The notes under the pieces were generated by a model. The model saw only the letters and a program-made list of their open reading frames with translations, made no database searches and had not been told where the DNA came from. Positions 1 through 8,797 of a stretch of DNA of 19,499 bases are shown here, piece after piece. The stretch's first letter is position 1; each line of letters opens with the position of its first letter. Source of the stretch: an uncultured Streptococcus sp. Its GTDB lineage: Bacteria > Bacillota > Bacilli > Lactobacillales > Streptococcaceae. The stretch spans positions 1 to 19,499 of the forward strand of contig CAJPSM010000016.1 in NCBI GenBank assembly GCA_905373305.1. The letters are read 5' to 3'. Made by a program: the position numbers and the translations under genes.

Positions 1-635
1 GGATTTCTCCAACTATTTCAACCATTGCTATTGTCTTGATTGCTGCGGTCTTTCTGGAGTATCTCCGTACGGTTTACAAGAACTTTATGGAAATCGGGAC
101 AGCCATCCTCATGTCTACAGGGCTTGCAGTGTCACTTATCGTCATGAGTAAGGGTAAAAGTTCGAGTTCCATGAGTTTGGACCAATATCTCTTTGGTTCG
201 ATTGTGACCATTAGCCAGGAGCAGGTAATTTTCCTCTTTGCCATTGCTGCGGTCGTTTTACTCTTGACTTTCTTGTTCTTGCGACCAATGTATATCCTGA
301 CTTTTGATGAAGACACGGCTTTTGTGGATGGTTTGCCCGTTCGTACTATGTCTATCCTCTTTAACATGGTGACAGGGGTGGCGATTGCTCTCATGATTCC
401 AGCAGCAGGAGCCCTATTGGTGTCGACCATTATGGTCTTGCCAGCTAGTATTGCCCTTCGTCTGGGGAAAAACTTTAAATCCGTTATGTTGCTTGCCAGT
501 GCTATTGGATTTTTGGGAATGGTAGCAGGACTTTACATTTCCTACTATGCAGAAACCCCTGCCAGCGCTAGTATCACCATTATCTTTGTAGCTGTCTTTT
601 TGTTAGTCAGCCTACTGAAACGTTTTATCAAATAG
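1..635 (+). CDS. adcB: Zinc ABC transporter permease AdcB (5' truncated)
   Basis: This is the membrane subunit of the AdcABC zinc importer. The window opens inside the gene: the frame is open from base 3 with no stop, so any internal start such as the TTG at 36 is not the true start. About 210 residues are visible. They contain several long hydrophobic segments (for example around LFAIAAVVLLLTFLFL and the last 50 residues) typical of the ABC-3 family of Mn/Zn permeases. The stop codon overlaps the ribosome binding site of adcA, which starts 9 bases later, so the two genes are co-transcribed. The ATPase gene adcC and the regulator adcR are expected just outside the left edge. The identification rests on family features and on the neighbour adcA. 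Confidence 0.93.
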   Translation, partial: ISPTISTIAIVLIAAVFLEYLRTVYKNFMEIGTAILMSTGLAVSLIVMSKGKSSSSMSLDQYLFGSIVTISQEQVIFLFAIAAVVLLLTFLFLRPMYILTFDEDTAFVDGLPVRTMSILFNMVTGVAIALMIPAAGALLVSTIMVLPASIALRLGKNFKSVMLLASAIGFLGMVAGLYISYYAETPASASITIIFVAVFLLVSLLKRFIK

Positions 636-644
636 GAGAATGAA

Positions 645-2150
645 ATGAAAAAAATTAGCTTACTACTAGCTAGTCTATGTGCCCTGTTTTTAGTGGCTTG
701 TTCCAATCAAAAACAGGCAGATGGGAAACTAAATATCGTGACAACCTTTTACCCTGTCTACGAATTTACCAAGCAAGTCGCAGGAGATATTGCTAATGTA
801 GAACTTCTAATCGGTGCTGGTACAGAACCCCATGAGTATGAACCGTCTGCCAAGGCAGTTGCCAAAATCCAAGACGCAGATACCTTTGTCTATGAAAATG
901 AAAATATGGAAACTTGGGTTCCAAAATTGCTAGAATCCTTGGATAAGAAAAAGGTGAAAACTATCAAGGCGACAGGTGATATGCTCCTCTTGCCAGGTGG
1001 TGAGGAAGAAGAGGAAGGGCATGATCATGGCGGTGAGGGTCACCATCACGACTACGATCCCCACGTTTGGTTATCACCAGCACGCGCCATCAAACTGGTA
1101 GAGCATATCCGTGACAGCTTGTCAGCAGATTATCCTGATAAAAAAGAGACTTTTGAAAAGAATGCAGCTGCCTATATCGAAAAATTGCAAGCCTTGGACA
1201 AGGCCTACACAGATGGCTTGTCTCAAGCGAAACAAAAGAGCTTTGTGACCCAGCACGCTGCCTTTAACTACCTTGCCTTGGACTACGGTCTCAAGCAAGT
1301 ATCCATCTCAGGTCTCTCACCAGATGCAGAGCCATCAGCAGCACGTTTGGCAGAATTGACAGAGTATATCAAGAAAAACAAGATTTCTTATATTTACTTT
1401 GAAGAAAATGCCTCACAAGCCCTCGCCAATACACTCTCAAAAGAAACAGGCGTCAAACTAGACGTGCTCAATCCGCTAGAAAGTCTGACAGAAGAAGCAA
1501 CCAAGGCCGGTGAGGACTATATCTCCGTGATGGAGAAAAACCTCAAGGCTTTGAAACAAACAACAGACCAAGAAGGACCAGAAATCGAGCCAGAGAAGGA
1601 AGAAAATACCCAGACAGTTCACAATGGTTACTTTGAGGATGCTGACGTCAAGGACCGCACCTTGAGTGACTATACTGGTAACTGGCAGTCAGTTTATCCT
1701 TTCCTTGAGGATGGAACCTTAGATCAAGTCTTTGATTACAAGGCTAAGTTGACTGGTAAGATGACTAAGAATGAGTACAAGGCCTACTATAGAAAAGGTT
1801 ATCAGACAGATGTGACTAAGATCAACATTACTGATAACACTATGGAATTTGTTCAAGGTGGCCAAAGCAAGAAATTCACCTACAAGTATGTCGGCAAGAA
1901 AATCTTGACTTATAAGAAAGGCAATCGTGGTGTGCGCTTCCTCTTTGAAGCGACAGATGCGGATGCTGGACAGTTCAAGTATGTTCAGTTTAGTGACCAC
2001 AATATCGCCCCAGTTAAAGCAGAACATTTCCATATCTTCTTTGGAGGCACCAGCCAAGAAGCTCTCTTTGAAGAGATGGACAACTGGCCAACCTACTACC
2101 CAGATAACCTATCTGGTCAAGAAATCGCCCAAGAAATGTTGGCGCATTGA
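645..2150 (+). CDS. adcA: Zinc-binding lipoprotein AdcA with C-terminal ZinT domain
   Basis: This is the extracellular zinc-capturing lipoprotein that feeds the AdcBC permease. Residues 1-18 form a lipoprotein signal peptide with lipobox LVAC; Cys19 would be lipidated. Residues about 28-305 are the cluster A-I (ZnuA-like) domain. The four zinc ligands known for this family are present: His63 (in EPHEY), His140, His204 and Glu279. An acidic and histidine-rich loop lies at 119-139 (EEEEEGHDHGG, then HHHD). Residues about 325-501 are a ZinT domain, with the HFH motif near residue 465. At 501 residues it is full length for the two-domain streptococcal AdcA. The ATG at 645 follows GGAGA with good spacing. 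In streptococci the Adc genes are repressed by AdcR with zinc; the operator would be upstream of this window. Confidence 0.97.
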   Translation: MKKISLLLASLCALFLVACSNQKQADGKLNIVTTFYPVYEFTKQVAGDIANVELLIGAGTEPHEYEPSAKAVAKIQDADTFVYENENMETWVPKLLESLDKKKVKTIKATGDMLLLPGGEEEEEGHDHGGEGHHHDYDPHVWLSPARAIKLVEHIRDSLSADYPDKKETFEKNAAAYIEKLQALDKAYTDGLSQAKQKSFVTQHAAFNYLALDYGLKQVSISGLSPDAEPSAARLAELTEYIKKNKISYIYFEENASQALANTLSKETGVKLDVLNPLESLTEEATKAGEDYISVMEKNLKALKQTTDQEGPEIEPEKEENTQTVHNGYFEDADVKDRTLSDYTGNWQSVYPFLEDGTLDQVFDYKAKLTGKMTKNEYKAYYRKGYQTDVTKINITDNTMEFVQGGQSKKFTYKYVGKKILTYKKGNRGVRFLFEATDADAGQFKYVQFSDHNIAPVKAEHFHIFFGGTSQEALFEEMDNWPTYYPDNLSGQEIAQEMLAH

Positions 2151-2156
2151 TGTAAG

Positions 2157-2186
2157 AAAAAATCCCGCAAATATGCGGGATTTTTT
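2157..2186. terminator. Bidirectional rho-independent terminator between adcA and arcT
   Basis: AATCCCGCA (2161-2169) pairs perfectly with TGCGGGATT (2174-2182) across a 4-base loop. The stem is extended by an A-run on the left and a T-run on the right, so it can stop transcription in both directions. It lies 6 bases after the adcA stop and 20 bases beyond the arcT stop, exactly between convergent genes. Confidence 0.93.
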
Positions 2187-2205
2187 GGTAGAAACCTTTA
2201 TCTGC

Positions 2206-3534
2206 TTAGGTTGCGAGACGGTAAACCGCCTCTGCGTAGATGTCCATAGCGCGATAAAGATCGTCTAGGACAGTTGCTTCATTTGCCTGATGTTCAGTTT
2301 GTTGTGCTCCTGGGAAAAGAGCGCCAAAGGCTACACAGTTTGGCATGGTGCGGGCAAAGGTAGCACCACCTGATGAGAGAGGAGGAGTTTTATCTCCGGT
2401 TTTTTCTTGGTAGACTTGCATAAGGGTAGTGACAAGTTGGCTATCTCTTGCGACATAGAGGGGTGCTAGATAGTCAAATTCTTGGTAGTCAAGTTGATAG
2501 TCTTTGGCGCACTGAGTGAGCTGTGCCACCAGTTTCTCCTTATCTGCTAGCACAGGTATGCGTATATCGATCCGAATCTCGGAGCGATCGGGATTGATGG
2601 TCAACCCTGCAACGTTAAAGGAAAGGGAACCAGACGGTTCATCAGCGACCTCTCCAAAGATTCCAAGCCCTCTACCATCTTGCCCTGCTTTGTCGGCTAG
2701 AAAATGGAGGGTAGGGTGTGGTTGGAGAGGTGCGAGTACACTAGCAAGCCGAATGACTGCATTGACACCTTGACTAGCATCTTTGGCGTGCTTAGGTACC
2801 CCGAGTACGGTCACAGTTTGGTCTGAAGTTTGGTAATCATAACCAGCTTCTTTTAAACCTCTACAAACCGCTTCATAAAGAGGACCTTGGTAACTTGCCT
2901 TATCTGGTACAACATTAAAGGCACCTCCGACATCGAGCTTGAGAAGATCAGAGCCGGGTCCATGAAGCTTGACTTGAAGGAGCCCCTTTTCAGCGTATGT
3001 CAAAGGAAATGATGAATCTGGTGCAAATCCCATGCTGGCTTGCTCTTCGAGGGCGTTGTAGCGTGCCATACATCTCCAAAGAGTTTCTTCATCCGTACCA
3101 AAGATAAAACGCACGCGCTTCTTAAATTGGATGCCTTGGTCAAGCAAGCTTTTCACTGCGTAGAGAGCTGCCAGTGAAGGACCTTTATCGTCCTGTGCCC
3201 CTCGTCCATAGAGTTTGCCTTCTCTGATAGTTGCTTCAAATGGAGGAGATTGCCAATCTGACAAATCTCCTGCGGGTACAACATCCAAGTGGCAGAGGAT
3301 GGCAAGGAGTTCTCCCTCACCAACCTCTGCATAGCCATAATAGCCCTTGGAATCAATATAGGTTCGAAAGCCAAGTTCATGGCAGATTTCCAGCGTCTTT
3401 TCTAGGACGTCTTGAATAGCTTGTCCAAAAGGTGTCCCATTTTCCCCTTCTTGGAGAACAGATGGGTAGGAGATGAGAGTCTTTAGACTCTGTATAAAGC
3501 TCTGTTTAATGGAGTCAGTGATGTAGACGGTCAT
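2206..3534 (-). CDS. arcT: M20-family dipeptidase of the arginine deiminase operon (ArcT, PepV-like)
   Basis: This is a cytoplasmic metallo-dipeptidase, the last gene of the arc operon. It may release arginine or other amino acids from small peptides; in oral streptococci the gene in this place is called arcT. M20 signatures, numbered from the start chosen here: His82-x-Asp84 (CHLDVVP), Asp115 (GAQDDKG), Glu149-Glu150 (TDEET) and a C-terminal metal-binding His near 415 (TEHQANE). The upstream in-frame start at 3543 is a GTG that lies inside the ribosome binding site GAGGTG. The ATG at 3534 has 6-base spacing from that site and gives 442 residues, so I prefer it. The gene follows arcD after a gap of about 20 bases. 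PepV itself is the close alternative; the substrate cannot be told from sequence. Confidence 0.9.
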   Translation of the reverse strand: MTVYITDSIKQSFIQSLKTLISYPSVLQEGENGTPFGQAIQDVLEKTLEICHELGFRTYIDSKGYYGYAEVGEGELLAILCHLDVVPAGDLSDWQSPPFEATIREGKLYGRGAQDDKGPSLAALYAVKSLLDQGIQFKKRVRFIFGTDEETLWRCMARYNALEEQASMGFAPDSSFPLTYAEKGLLQVKLHGPGSDLLKLDVGGAFNVVPDKASYQGPLYEAVCRGLKEAGYDYQTSDQTVTVLGVPKHAKDASQGVNAVIRLASVLAPLQPHPTLHFLADKAGQDGRGLGIFGEVADEPSGSLSFNVAGLTINPDRSEIRIDIRIPVLADKEKLVAQLTQCAKDYQLDYQEFDYLAPLYVARDSQLVTTLMQVYQEKTGDKTPPLSSGGATFARTMPNCVAFGALFPGAQQTEHQANEATVLDDLYRAMDIYAEAVYRLAT

Positions 3535-3556
3535 TCGTTTCACCTCACACTTTGTT

Positions 3557-5068
3557 CTAAAGGAATGGAAGGAAGGTACCTAGGATAAGAAGAAGTATGC
3601 TCACAATGACAATAACGACAATGAGTTTAGTAACAAATTTCCACCAAGTTCCTAGACTGATACGGCCGAGCGCGAGAGCCCCCATAACGATACCAGAAGT
3701 TGGAGCGACAAGGTTTAGTACACCAGATGCAGATTGATAGGCAGTGATGATGAGACTAGGTTTTACGTTAACGAACTCACCAAGTGGTGCCATGATTCCC
3801 ATTGTAGCACTAGCAAGTCCAGATGAAGATGGGATAAGGAATGACATAGGAAGGTAGAAGAGGTAAGTCAAAACGATGAAGACTTGAGAAGAGAGACCTT
3901 GAAGTCCGACTTCACCCCAGTGTAGAATAGTTGCAGTAATCATACCGTCGTTCATGATAACTTGGATACCACGAGCCACTGCACAAATCAAGGCTACGGT
4001 GAGAAGATCTGCTGCACCAGCCATAAAAGTAGAGATAATCTTGCTTTCCTTGAGACCGTAAACAACACCAATAAGAATACCCATCACAGCAAAGAGCATA
4101 GCCCCTTCTGGGAAGTACCAGCTACCGAATGGCAAGGCAGATGAACCGATAACTCCACCGATAACAGGAAGACCAATCAACCAATTTTTGAAGTCTTCAA
4201 ATAGAGTGATATGCAAGTCTACCCAAGGGATAAAGCTGGCGATCATGATGATGAAAGTCAAGATGAACAAGGCAAGAACATGTTTTTGTTTCTTGTTCAA
4301 GACAGATGGAGCATTTTCGTTATCAGTGACATTGAAGTGTTTAAGGTCTTCTTCACGTTGAGAGTAGACAAGTGATTTTGTGGGATCCTTTTGGATCTTT
4401 TCTGCATAGCGGTAGACAAAGTAAGTACTGATACCTGTCATAACAAACCAGAAGATGATACGAAGGATAACCCCGTCCATAGATGACACACCTGCGGTAT
4501 CAGAAGCGATAACAGTAGCAAAAGGATTGAGAGTAGAGGCAAGACAGCCAACTTGAGAACCTAGTAGGATGATGGCAACGGCAGTAATGCTATCAAAACC
4601 AACAGCCATCATAACAGGAACAAGGAGTGGATAAAATGCCATGGTTTCTTCACCCATACCATAAGTTGTTCCTCCAAGCGCAAAGAGGGGCATGAGGATG
4701 AGGATCAGCATTTTTTCGCGTCCTTTGTATTTCTTAACAATAGAGGCAATACCAACATCGAGTGTGCCTGTCGCATTGACGACACCTAGAAATCCTCCAA
4801 CCATGAGGATGAAGAAGGCTACGTCAATAGCGGCTTTAGTTGGTTCGTGACCGAGCATCGCCCGGATTGGAGCCATTAGAATATCGTAAATCCCTTGGGG
4901 ATTAGAGTCAACAGTTTGATAGGTACCTGCAATGAGGCCACCTGCTTCGTTCGTGTCATACTTACCTGCTGGAATGATCCAAGTCAAGATTGCCATGATA
5001 GCAATAATAATGATCAAAACAGTGTAAGATGAAGGCATTTGGAACCTTTTTTTTGTTTTTTCACTCAT
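3557..5068 (-). CDS. arcD: YfcC-family arginine/ornithine antiporter ArcD
   Basis: This is a polytopic inner-membrane carrier. By position in the arc operon it exchanges external arginine for ornithine, which supplies the deiminase pathway. The 503 residues start with a short basic segment and a first transmembrane helix (about residues 15-31), followed by roughly a dozen hydrophobic segments and a hydrophobic C-terminus ending in LLILGTFLPFL. The motif IIPAGKYD after the first helix and the segments rich in GGxxG are typical of the YfcC/DcuC-like family, not of the APC-type ArcD of Pseudomonas. Streptococci use this YfcC-like type. The ATG at 5068 has an AGGAGG site just upstream. Arginine/ornithine specificity is inferred from context. 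Confidence 0.9.
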   Translation of the reverse strand: MSEKTKKRFQMPSSYTVLIIIIAIMAILTWIIPAGKYDTNEAGGLIAGTYQTVDSNPQGIYDILMAPIRAMLGHEPTKAAIDVAFFILMVGGFLGVVNATGTLDVGIASIVKKYKGREKMLILILMPLFALGGTTYGMGEETMAFYPLLVPVMMAVGFDSITAVAIILLGSQVGCLASTLNPFATVIASDTAGVSSMDGVILRIIFWFVMTGISTYFVYRYAEKIQKDPTKSLVYSQREEDLKHFNVTDNENAPSVLNKKQKHVLALFILTFIIMIASFIPWVDLHITLFEDFKNWLIGLPVIGGVIGSSALPFGSWYFPEGAMLFAVMGILIGVVYGLKESKIISTFMAGAADLLTVALICAVARGIQVIMNDGMITATILHWGEVGLQGLSSQVFIVLTYLFYLPMSFLIPSSSGLASATMGIMAPLGEFVNVKPSLIITAYQSASGVLNLVAPTSGIVMGALALGRISLGTWWKFVTKLIVVIVIVSILLLILGTFLPFL

Positions 5069-5165
5069 TTGTTTTTCCTCCTAAACTATGCCACAAAGTA
5101 TAAAAACGAATGATGTTGGTTTACCTGAGTGCTCCTAGTTAGAGCTTGTACTTGGGTTAAAATGG

Positions 5166-6113
5166 CTAGTCTTTAACAATAATTGTTCCGCTTTCGGACT
5201 CGATCAAGGCGCCTAGATTGCTGAGGGAAGTGATAACAGCCTTGCCTTCTGGGTGGTTGGTTACAAAATCGATAGCAGCTTCGACCTTGGGTAGCATGCT
5301 ACCCGGCGCGAATTGTCCTTGTTTGATGTATTCTTTTAGTTGACTGACGGTAACGTGTTCAAGTTTTTCTTGGTCTGGTTTATTGTAGTTGACATAAACA
5401 TAGTCTACGCTAGTAAGGACGATAAAGAGATCAGCTTCGACGAGTTCTGCTAGTCGTTGAGACGCAAAGTCTTTATCAATAACGGCTTCGACCCCACGTA
5501 AGTAACCGTTTTCATTTTTAACAACAGGGATACCACCTCCACCTGCTGCGATGACAACTTGACCATTATCGAGCAAGGTGCGGATGCTGTTGATTTCTTT
5601 AATGTCGATTGGTTTTGGTGAAGCCACTACTTTACGCCAGCCACGACCGGCATCTTCTTTGAAGGTTGCTCCTGTTTTTTCGCTCTCAGCTTTGGCATCT
5701 TCTTCTGAGTAGAATGGACCGATTGGTTTGGTGGGATTGATAAAGGCAGGGTCTTCTTTGTCTACTATAACTTGGGTAACAACAGAAGCGACATTTTTAT
5801 CAAGTCCTACATCGAGCAATGCGTTATCAAGAGCACATTGTAGCCAAAAACCGATACTACCCTCGGTCATGGCAACCAAAGAATCAAGGGGGAAGGCAGG
5901 GTTTTTTTCCGAATTTGCCATCAAGTGTTGAAGCAAGAGATTGCCAACCTGAGGACCATTTCCATGAGTGATGATCAGTTCATCTCCGTTTTGAATCAAC
6001 TTGACCAGATGACGAGCTGTTTCTACCAGAGCAGCTTGTTGAGCTTGGGCAGATGGGTCAGTGGAGAGGATGGCATTTCCGCCTAAAGCAACGACGATTT
6101 TTCTATGAGACAT
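5166..6113 (-). CDS. arcC: Carbamate kinase ArcC
   Basis: This enzyme transfers phosphate from carbamoyl phosphate to ADP, giving ATP, CO2 and ammonia: the energy-yielding last step of the arginine deiminase pathway, in the cytoplasm. The 315 residues have the amino-acid-kinase fold. VVALGGNAIL at residues 7-16 is the N-terminal phosphate-binding loop, ITHGNGPQVGNL follows near residue 48, and a glycine-rich stretch GGGGIPV lies near residue 192. The length is normal for the family. The ATG at 6113 is preceded by AAGGAG at 6119-6124. A 97-base gap separates it from arcD downstream, and 293 bases containing a palindromic element separate it from arcB upstream. Confidence 0.97.
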   Translation of the reverse strand: MSHRKIVVALGGNAILSTDPSAQAQQAALVETARHLVKLIQNGDELIITHGNGPQVGNLLLQHLMANSEKNPAFPLDSLVAMTEGSIGFWLQCALDNALLDVGLDKNVASVVTQVIVDKEDPAFINPTKPIGPFYSEEDAKAESEKTGATFKEDAGRGWRKVVASPKPIDIKEINSIRTLLDNGQVVIAAGGGGIPVVKNENGYLRGVEAVIDKDFASQRLAELVEADLFIVLTSVDYVYVNYNKPDQEKLEHVTVSQLKEYIKQGQFAPGSMLPKVEAAIDFVTNHPEGKAVITSLSNLGALIESESGTIIVKD

Positions 6114-6406
6114 GAGCTCTCCTTCCTTTAATATGGTAAACCTGACAGAACTCCAAGAGCTACAGGCAGGTATGATGATAAAATATGAAGTGGAGGTAGC
6201 GTCTTTTTAAAAGACAAATTAGTCATTACTACTAATAAAAGGGGTTGAACGCACAGCTGACGTTTATCAGAATGAGACTAGGAAGCAGGAAGATGACAAG
6301 AGTAAGATGGCAAATCTGTCAAACGGAATCCTTGCTTTCTTTCGCTAGAACTGATAAGCTATCATAGCTTTCGTCTCAACCCCTGTGTTGTGTATACGAG
6401 TAAGTT
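6114..6406. other. arcB-arcC intergenic spacer
   Basis: No coding sequence is visible in these 293 bases. The spacer holds the arcC ribosome binding site, a tight palindrome GTCTTTT/AAAAGAC at 6201-6215, and the paired-repeat element at 6240-6384, which is listed separately. I see no convincing sigma-A promoter for arcC on the minus strand. Confidence 0.7.
6240..6384. repeat. Palindromic structured element between arcB and arcC
   Basis: The outer arms AGGGGTTGA (6240-6248) and TCAACCCCT (6376-6384) are perfect complements. Nested inside are TTATCAG (6264-6270) and CTGATAA (6351-6357), also perfect complements. Between them on the right side lies a small palindrome, AAGCTAT-C-ATAGCTT (6356-6370). 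As RNA on the minus strand, from arcB towards arcC, the whole would fold into a long, imperfect, branched hairpin. It does not match BOX, RUP or SPRITE elements as I remember them. It could be a miniature repeat, a processing or stability element that sets the arcB/arcC ratio, or a small RNA. Confidence 0.6.
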
Positions 6407-7423
6407 TTATACTTTAGGAATGTAGAGATTTCCAAGAGTAGCAGCCATAACAGCTTTGATAGTGTGCATACGGTTTTCTGCTTGGTCAAAGTGGCGAGCA
6501 TACTTGCTGCGGAAGACTTCGTCTGTTACTTCCATTTCTTCTACGCCAAATTTTTCAGCAACATCTTTACCATAGACAGTGTGAGTGTCGTGGAATGCTG
6601 GTAAACAGTGGAGAAAGATCAAGTTTTCGTTGTTTGCTTTTTTCACTAAGTCCATATTGACTTGGTAAGGTTTCAAAAGTGCAACGCGTTCTGCGAATTT
6701 GTCTTCTTCACCCATAGATACCCAAACGTCTGTGTAAAGTACATCAGCACCTTTGACAGCTTCGTCTGCATTTTCGGTGATGAGGACGTGTGCACCACTT
6801 TCTTTAGCAAATCCTTCAGCCAATTCAACGATTTCTTTTTCTGGGAAGAGTTCTTTTGGTGAGAAGATGTGAACGTTAACACCAAGGATAGCACCTGTTA
6901 CGAGCAAGCTATTGGCAACGTTGTTACGTCCATCACCACAGTATACCAATGTCAAGCCTTCCAAGCGACCGAAGTTTTCTTGAACAGTCAAGTAGTCAGC
7001 GAGCATTTGAGTTGGGTGCCATTCGTCAGTTAGACCGTTCCATACTGGAACACCTGAGAATTCTGCCAGTTCTTCAACCATACGTTGGCTGAAGCCGCGG
7101 AATTCAATCCCGTCAAACATACGACCCAAAACTTTTGCAGTATCTTCAGTAGATTCTTTTTTACCTAACTGAATGTCATTTGCTCCGAGGTACTCTGGAT
7201 GAGCACCAAGGTCAATAGCTGCAGTTGTAAAGGCTGCACGTGTACGAGTAGAAGTTTTTTCAAACAAGAGGGCGATATTTTTACCAGCAAGGTAGTGGTG
7301 TTGGATATTGCGTTTTTTCAAATCCTTCAAGTGAGCTGAAAGACCGATAAGGTATTCTAACTCTGCGCGAGTAAAGTCTTTTTCTGCTAAGAAGCTGCGT
7401 CCTTGGAATACTGAATGTGTCAT
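6407..7423 (-). CDS. arcB: Catabolic ornithine carbamoyltransferase ArcB
   Basis: In the arginine deiminase pathway this enzyme runs in the catabolic direction: citrulline plus phosphate gives ornithine and carbamoyl phosphate. The 338 residues contain the carbamoyl-phosphate loop STRTR (58-62), the HPTQ motif (136-139), an ornithine-binding stretch DVWVSMG (232-238) and HCLP (272-275), all intact. The length is normal. The ATG at 7423 has a GAGG site about 9 bases upstream. It lies 57 bases downstream of arcA, with no terminator between them, so the two are probably one transcript. Confidence 0.97.
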   Translation of the reverse strand: MTHSVFQGRSFLAEKDFTRAELEYLIGLSAHLKDLKKRNIQHHYLAGKNIALLFEKTSTRTRAAFTTAAIDLGAHPEYLGANDIQLGKKESTEDTAKVLGRMFDGIEFRGFSQRMVEELAEFSGVPVWNGLTDEWHPTQMLADYLTVQENFGRLEGLTLVYCGDGRNNVANSLLVTGAILGVNVHIFSPKELFPEKEIVELAEGFAKESGAHVLITENADEAVKGADVLYTDVWVSMGEEDKFAERVALLKPYQVNMDLVKKANNENLIFLHCLPAFHDTHTVYGKDVAEKFGVEEMEVTDEVFRSKYARHFDQAENRMHTIKAVMAATLGNLYIPKV

Positions 7424-7480
7424 TCTATTATTTCCTCTTTCTATTTTTTACATTTTTTATTGACAAATACTAAACAGCGA

Positions 7481-8710
7481 TTATACTTCTTCGCGTTCAA
7501 ATGGCATAGACATACAACGAGGTCCACCACGGCCCCGAACCAATTCACTTCCGCGGATCTTAATCAAGCGAAGCCCGTATTCTTCTAGGATCTTGTTGGT
7601 AATGGTATTGCGGGCATAAACGACGACTACACCAGGTGCGATGGTCAAAGTGTTGGAGCCATCATTCCATTGTTCACGCGCAGCTGCTACGATATTGCCA
7701 CCACCGCAACGGATCAAATGAACTTTTTCTATGCCGAGGTTCTTCGCAAGAAGTTCAGCTAAGTCACCTTTTTCTTCAACAATCTTGAGTTTTTCATCTT
7801 CATAAGTGACAGAGTACACACGAAGATCGCCTTCGATTTCTGGGTGAATTGTGAACTTGTCATAGTCAACCATGGTAAAGACAGTATCCAAGTGCATGAA
7901 TTTACGGTTGTTAGCAAATTCAAACGCCAATACTTTCTTGAAGCCAATATTTTTCTTGAAGATGTTCACCAAGAGTTTTTCAATCGAAGCTGCGTCTGTA
8001 CGTTGAGAAATACCAACTGCTAATACATCTTTAGAAAGAACTAACTCATCTCCACCTTCAATACGTGTATCTTCTTCACGGTTGTAAACCAACTCCACTT
8101 TTCCACCATAGATTGGATGGTGTTTGAAAATGTATTTACCATAAAGAGTTTCACGGTTACGAGTATCTGCATACATGTGGTTAAGCGATACGGCATTACC
8201 AATGGTTGCAAATGGGTCACGAGTGAAGTAGAGGTTTGGCATTGGGTCGATAGCAAATGGATAGTCTGACTCAACCAAGTCAGTCAAGCCTTTTGCTTCT
8301 TCAGGAATTTCTGGCAATTCAACTTTCTGAACACCAGCCATAGTTTTTTCAACCAATTCTTGGTTGTCCTTGATACCGTGAAGCAATTCACGAATAGCCA
8401 CCTTGGTTTGACGACCACGGATGTTGGCTTCGTCTAAATATTCCTCGATAAATTGATCGCGGATTTCTGGGGAAGTCAATGACTCAGCAGCCAATTGCTC
8501 TAGGTAAAGGACCTCAATTCCTTCATCACGAAGAGCTTGAGCAAATGCGTCATGTTCTTTTTGAGCATCTTCCAAGAATGGAATGTCATCAAAAAGAAGC
8601 CTTTCGAGATAGTCAGGCAACAAGTTTTCCAACTCTTTGCCTGGACGGTGCAACATAACTTTTTTCAGTTTCCCAATTTCTGAGAATACCTGAATCGGAT
8701 GTGAAGACAT
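7481..8710 (-). CDS. arcA: Arginine deiminase ArcA
   Basis: ArcA hydrolyses arginine to citrulline and ammonia. It is the first enzyme of the operon and a major source of acid tolerance in oral streptococci. At 409 residues it is full length. The guanidino-modifying enzyme signature is complete: FTRD at 162-165, Glu218 in EGGDE, His273 in MHLD, and the nucleophile Cys399 in PRCMSMP. The ATG at 8710 follows AGGAGGAAA at the ideal distance. A consensus-like promoter and a cre site lie immediately upstream, consistent with glucose repression through CcpA. Confidence 0.98.
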   Translation of the reverse strand: MSSHPIQVFSEIGKLKKVMLHRPGKELENLLPDYLERLLFDDIPFLEDAQKEHDAFAQALRDEGIEVLYLEQLAAESLTSPEIRDQFIEEYLDEANIRGRQTKVAIRELLHGIKDNQELVEKTMAGVQKVELPEIPEEAKGLTDLVESDYPFAIDPMPNLYFTRDPFATIGNAVSLNHMYADTRNRETLYGKYIFKHHPIYGGKVELVYNREEDTRIEGGDELVLSKDVLAVGISQRTDAASIEKLLVNIFKKNIGFKKVLAFEFANNRKFMHLDTVFTMVDYDKFTIHPEIEGDLRVYSVTYEDEKLKIVEEKGDLAELLAKNLGIEKVHLIRCGGGNIVAAAREQWNDGSNTLTIAPGVVVVYARNTITNKILEEYGLRLIKIRGSELVRGRGGPRCMSMPFEREEV

Positions 8711-8749
8711 GTGTTTTCCTCCTTAAAAATTTTTACGGTGGCACCTTTT

Positions 8750-8763
8750 TGGTACCGCTTACA
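8750..8763 (-). promoter_or_regulatory. cre site (CcpA operator) at the arcA transcription start
   Basis: On the minus strand the sequence TGTAAGCGGTACCA matches 13 of 14 positions of the catabolite-responsive element TGWNANCGNTNWCA. It covers the predicted transcription start, a position that gives repression by CcpA. Arc operons of oral streptococci are known to be under catabolite repression. Confidence 0.8.
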
Positions 8764-8768
8764 TTTAC

Positions 8769-8797
8769 GTTATATCACATTCTCAGAGGCGTGTCAA
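8769..8797 (-). promoter_or_regulatory. Sigma-A promoter of the arcA operon
   Basis: Read on the minus strand, there is a perfect -35 TTGACA (8797-8792), a 17-base spacer, and an extended -10 with TGA followed by TATAAC (8774-8769). Transcription would start near 8762, about 50 bases ahead of the arcA start codon. I found no clear FNR-type box at -41.5 of this promoter. Confidence 0.85.

Noticed and set aside
74..430. 118-residue minus-strand frame inside adcB
   Set aside because: It is the antisense shadow of the permease coding sequence, with no ribosome site or family features.
1719..2268. Minus-strand 112-residue frame and plus-strand 113-residue frame at the end of adcA
   Set aside because: Both lie in alternative frames of the ZinT domain; the second also runs through the terminator and into arcT.
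6240..6384. BOX, RUP or T-box identity for the arcB-arcC element
   Set aside because: The sequence does not match these elements as I remember them, and no T-box core motif is visible.
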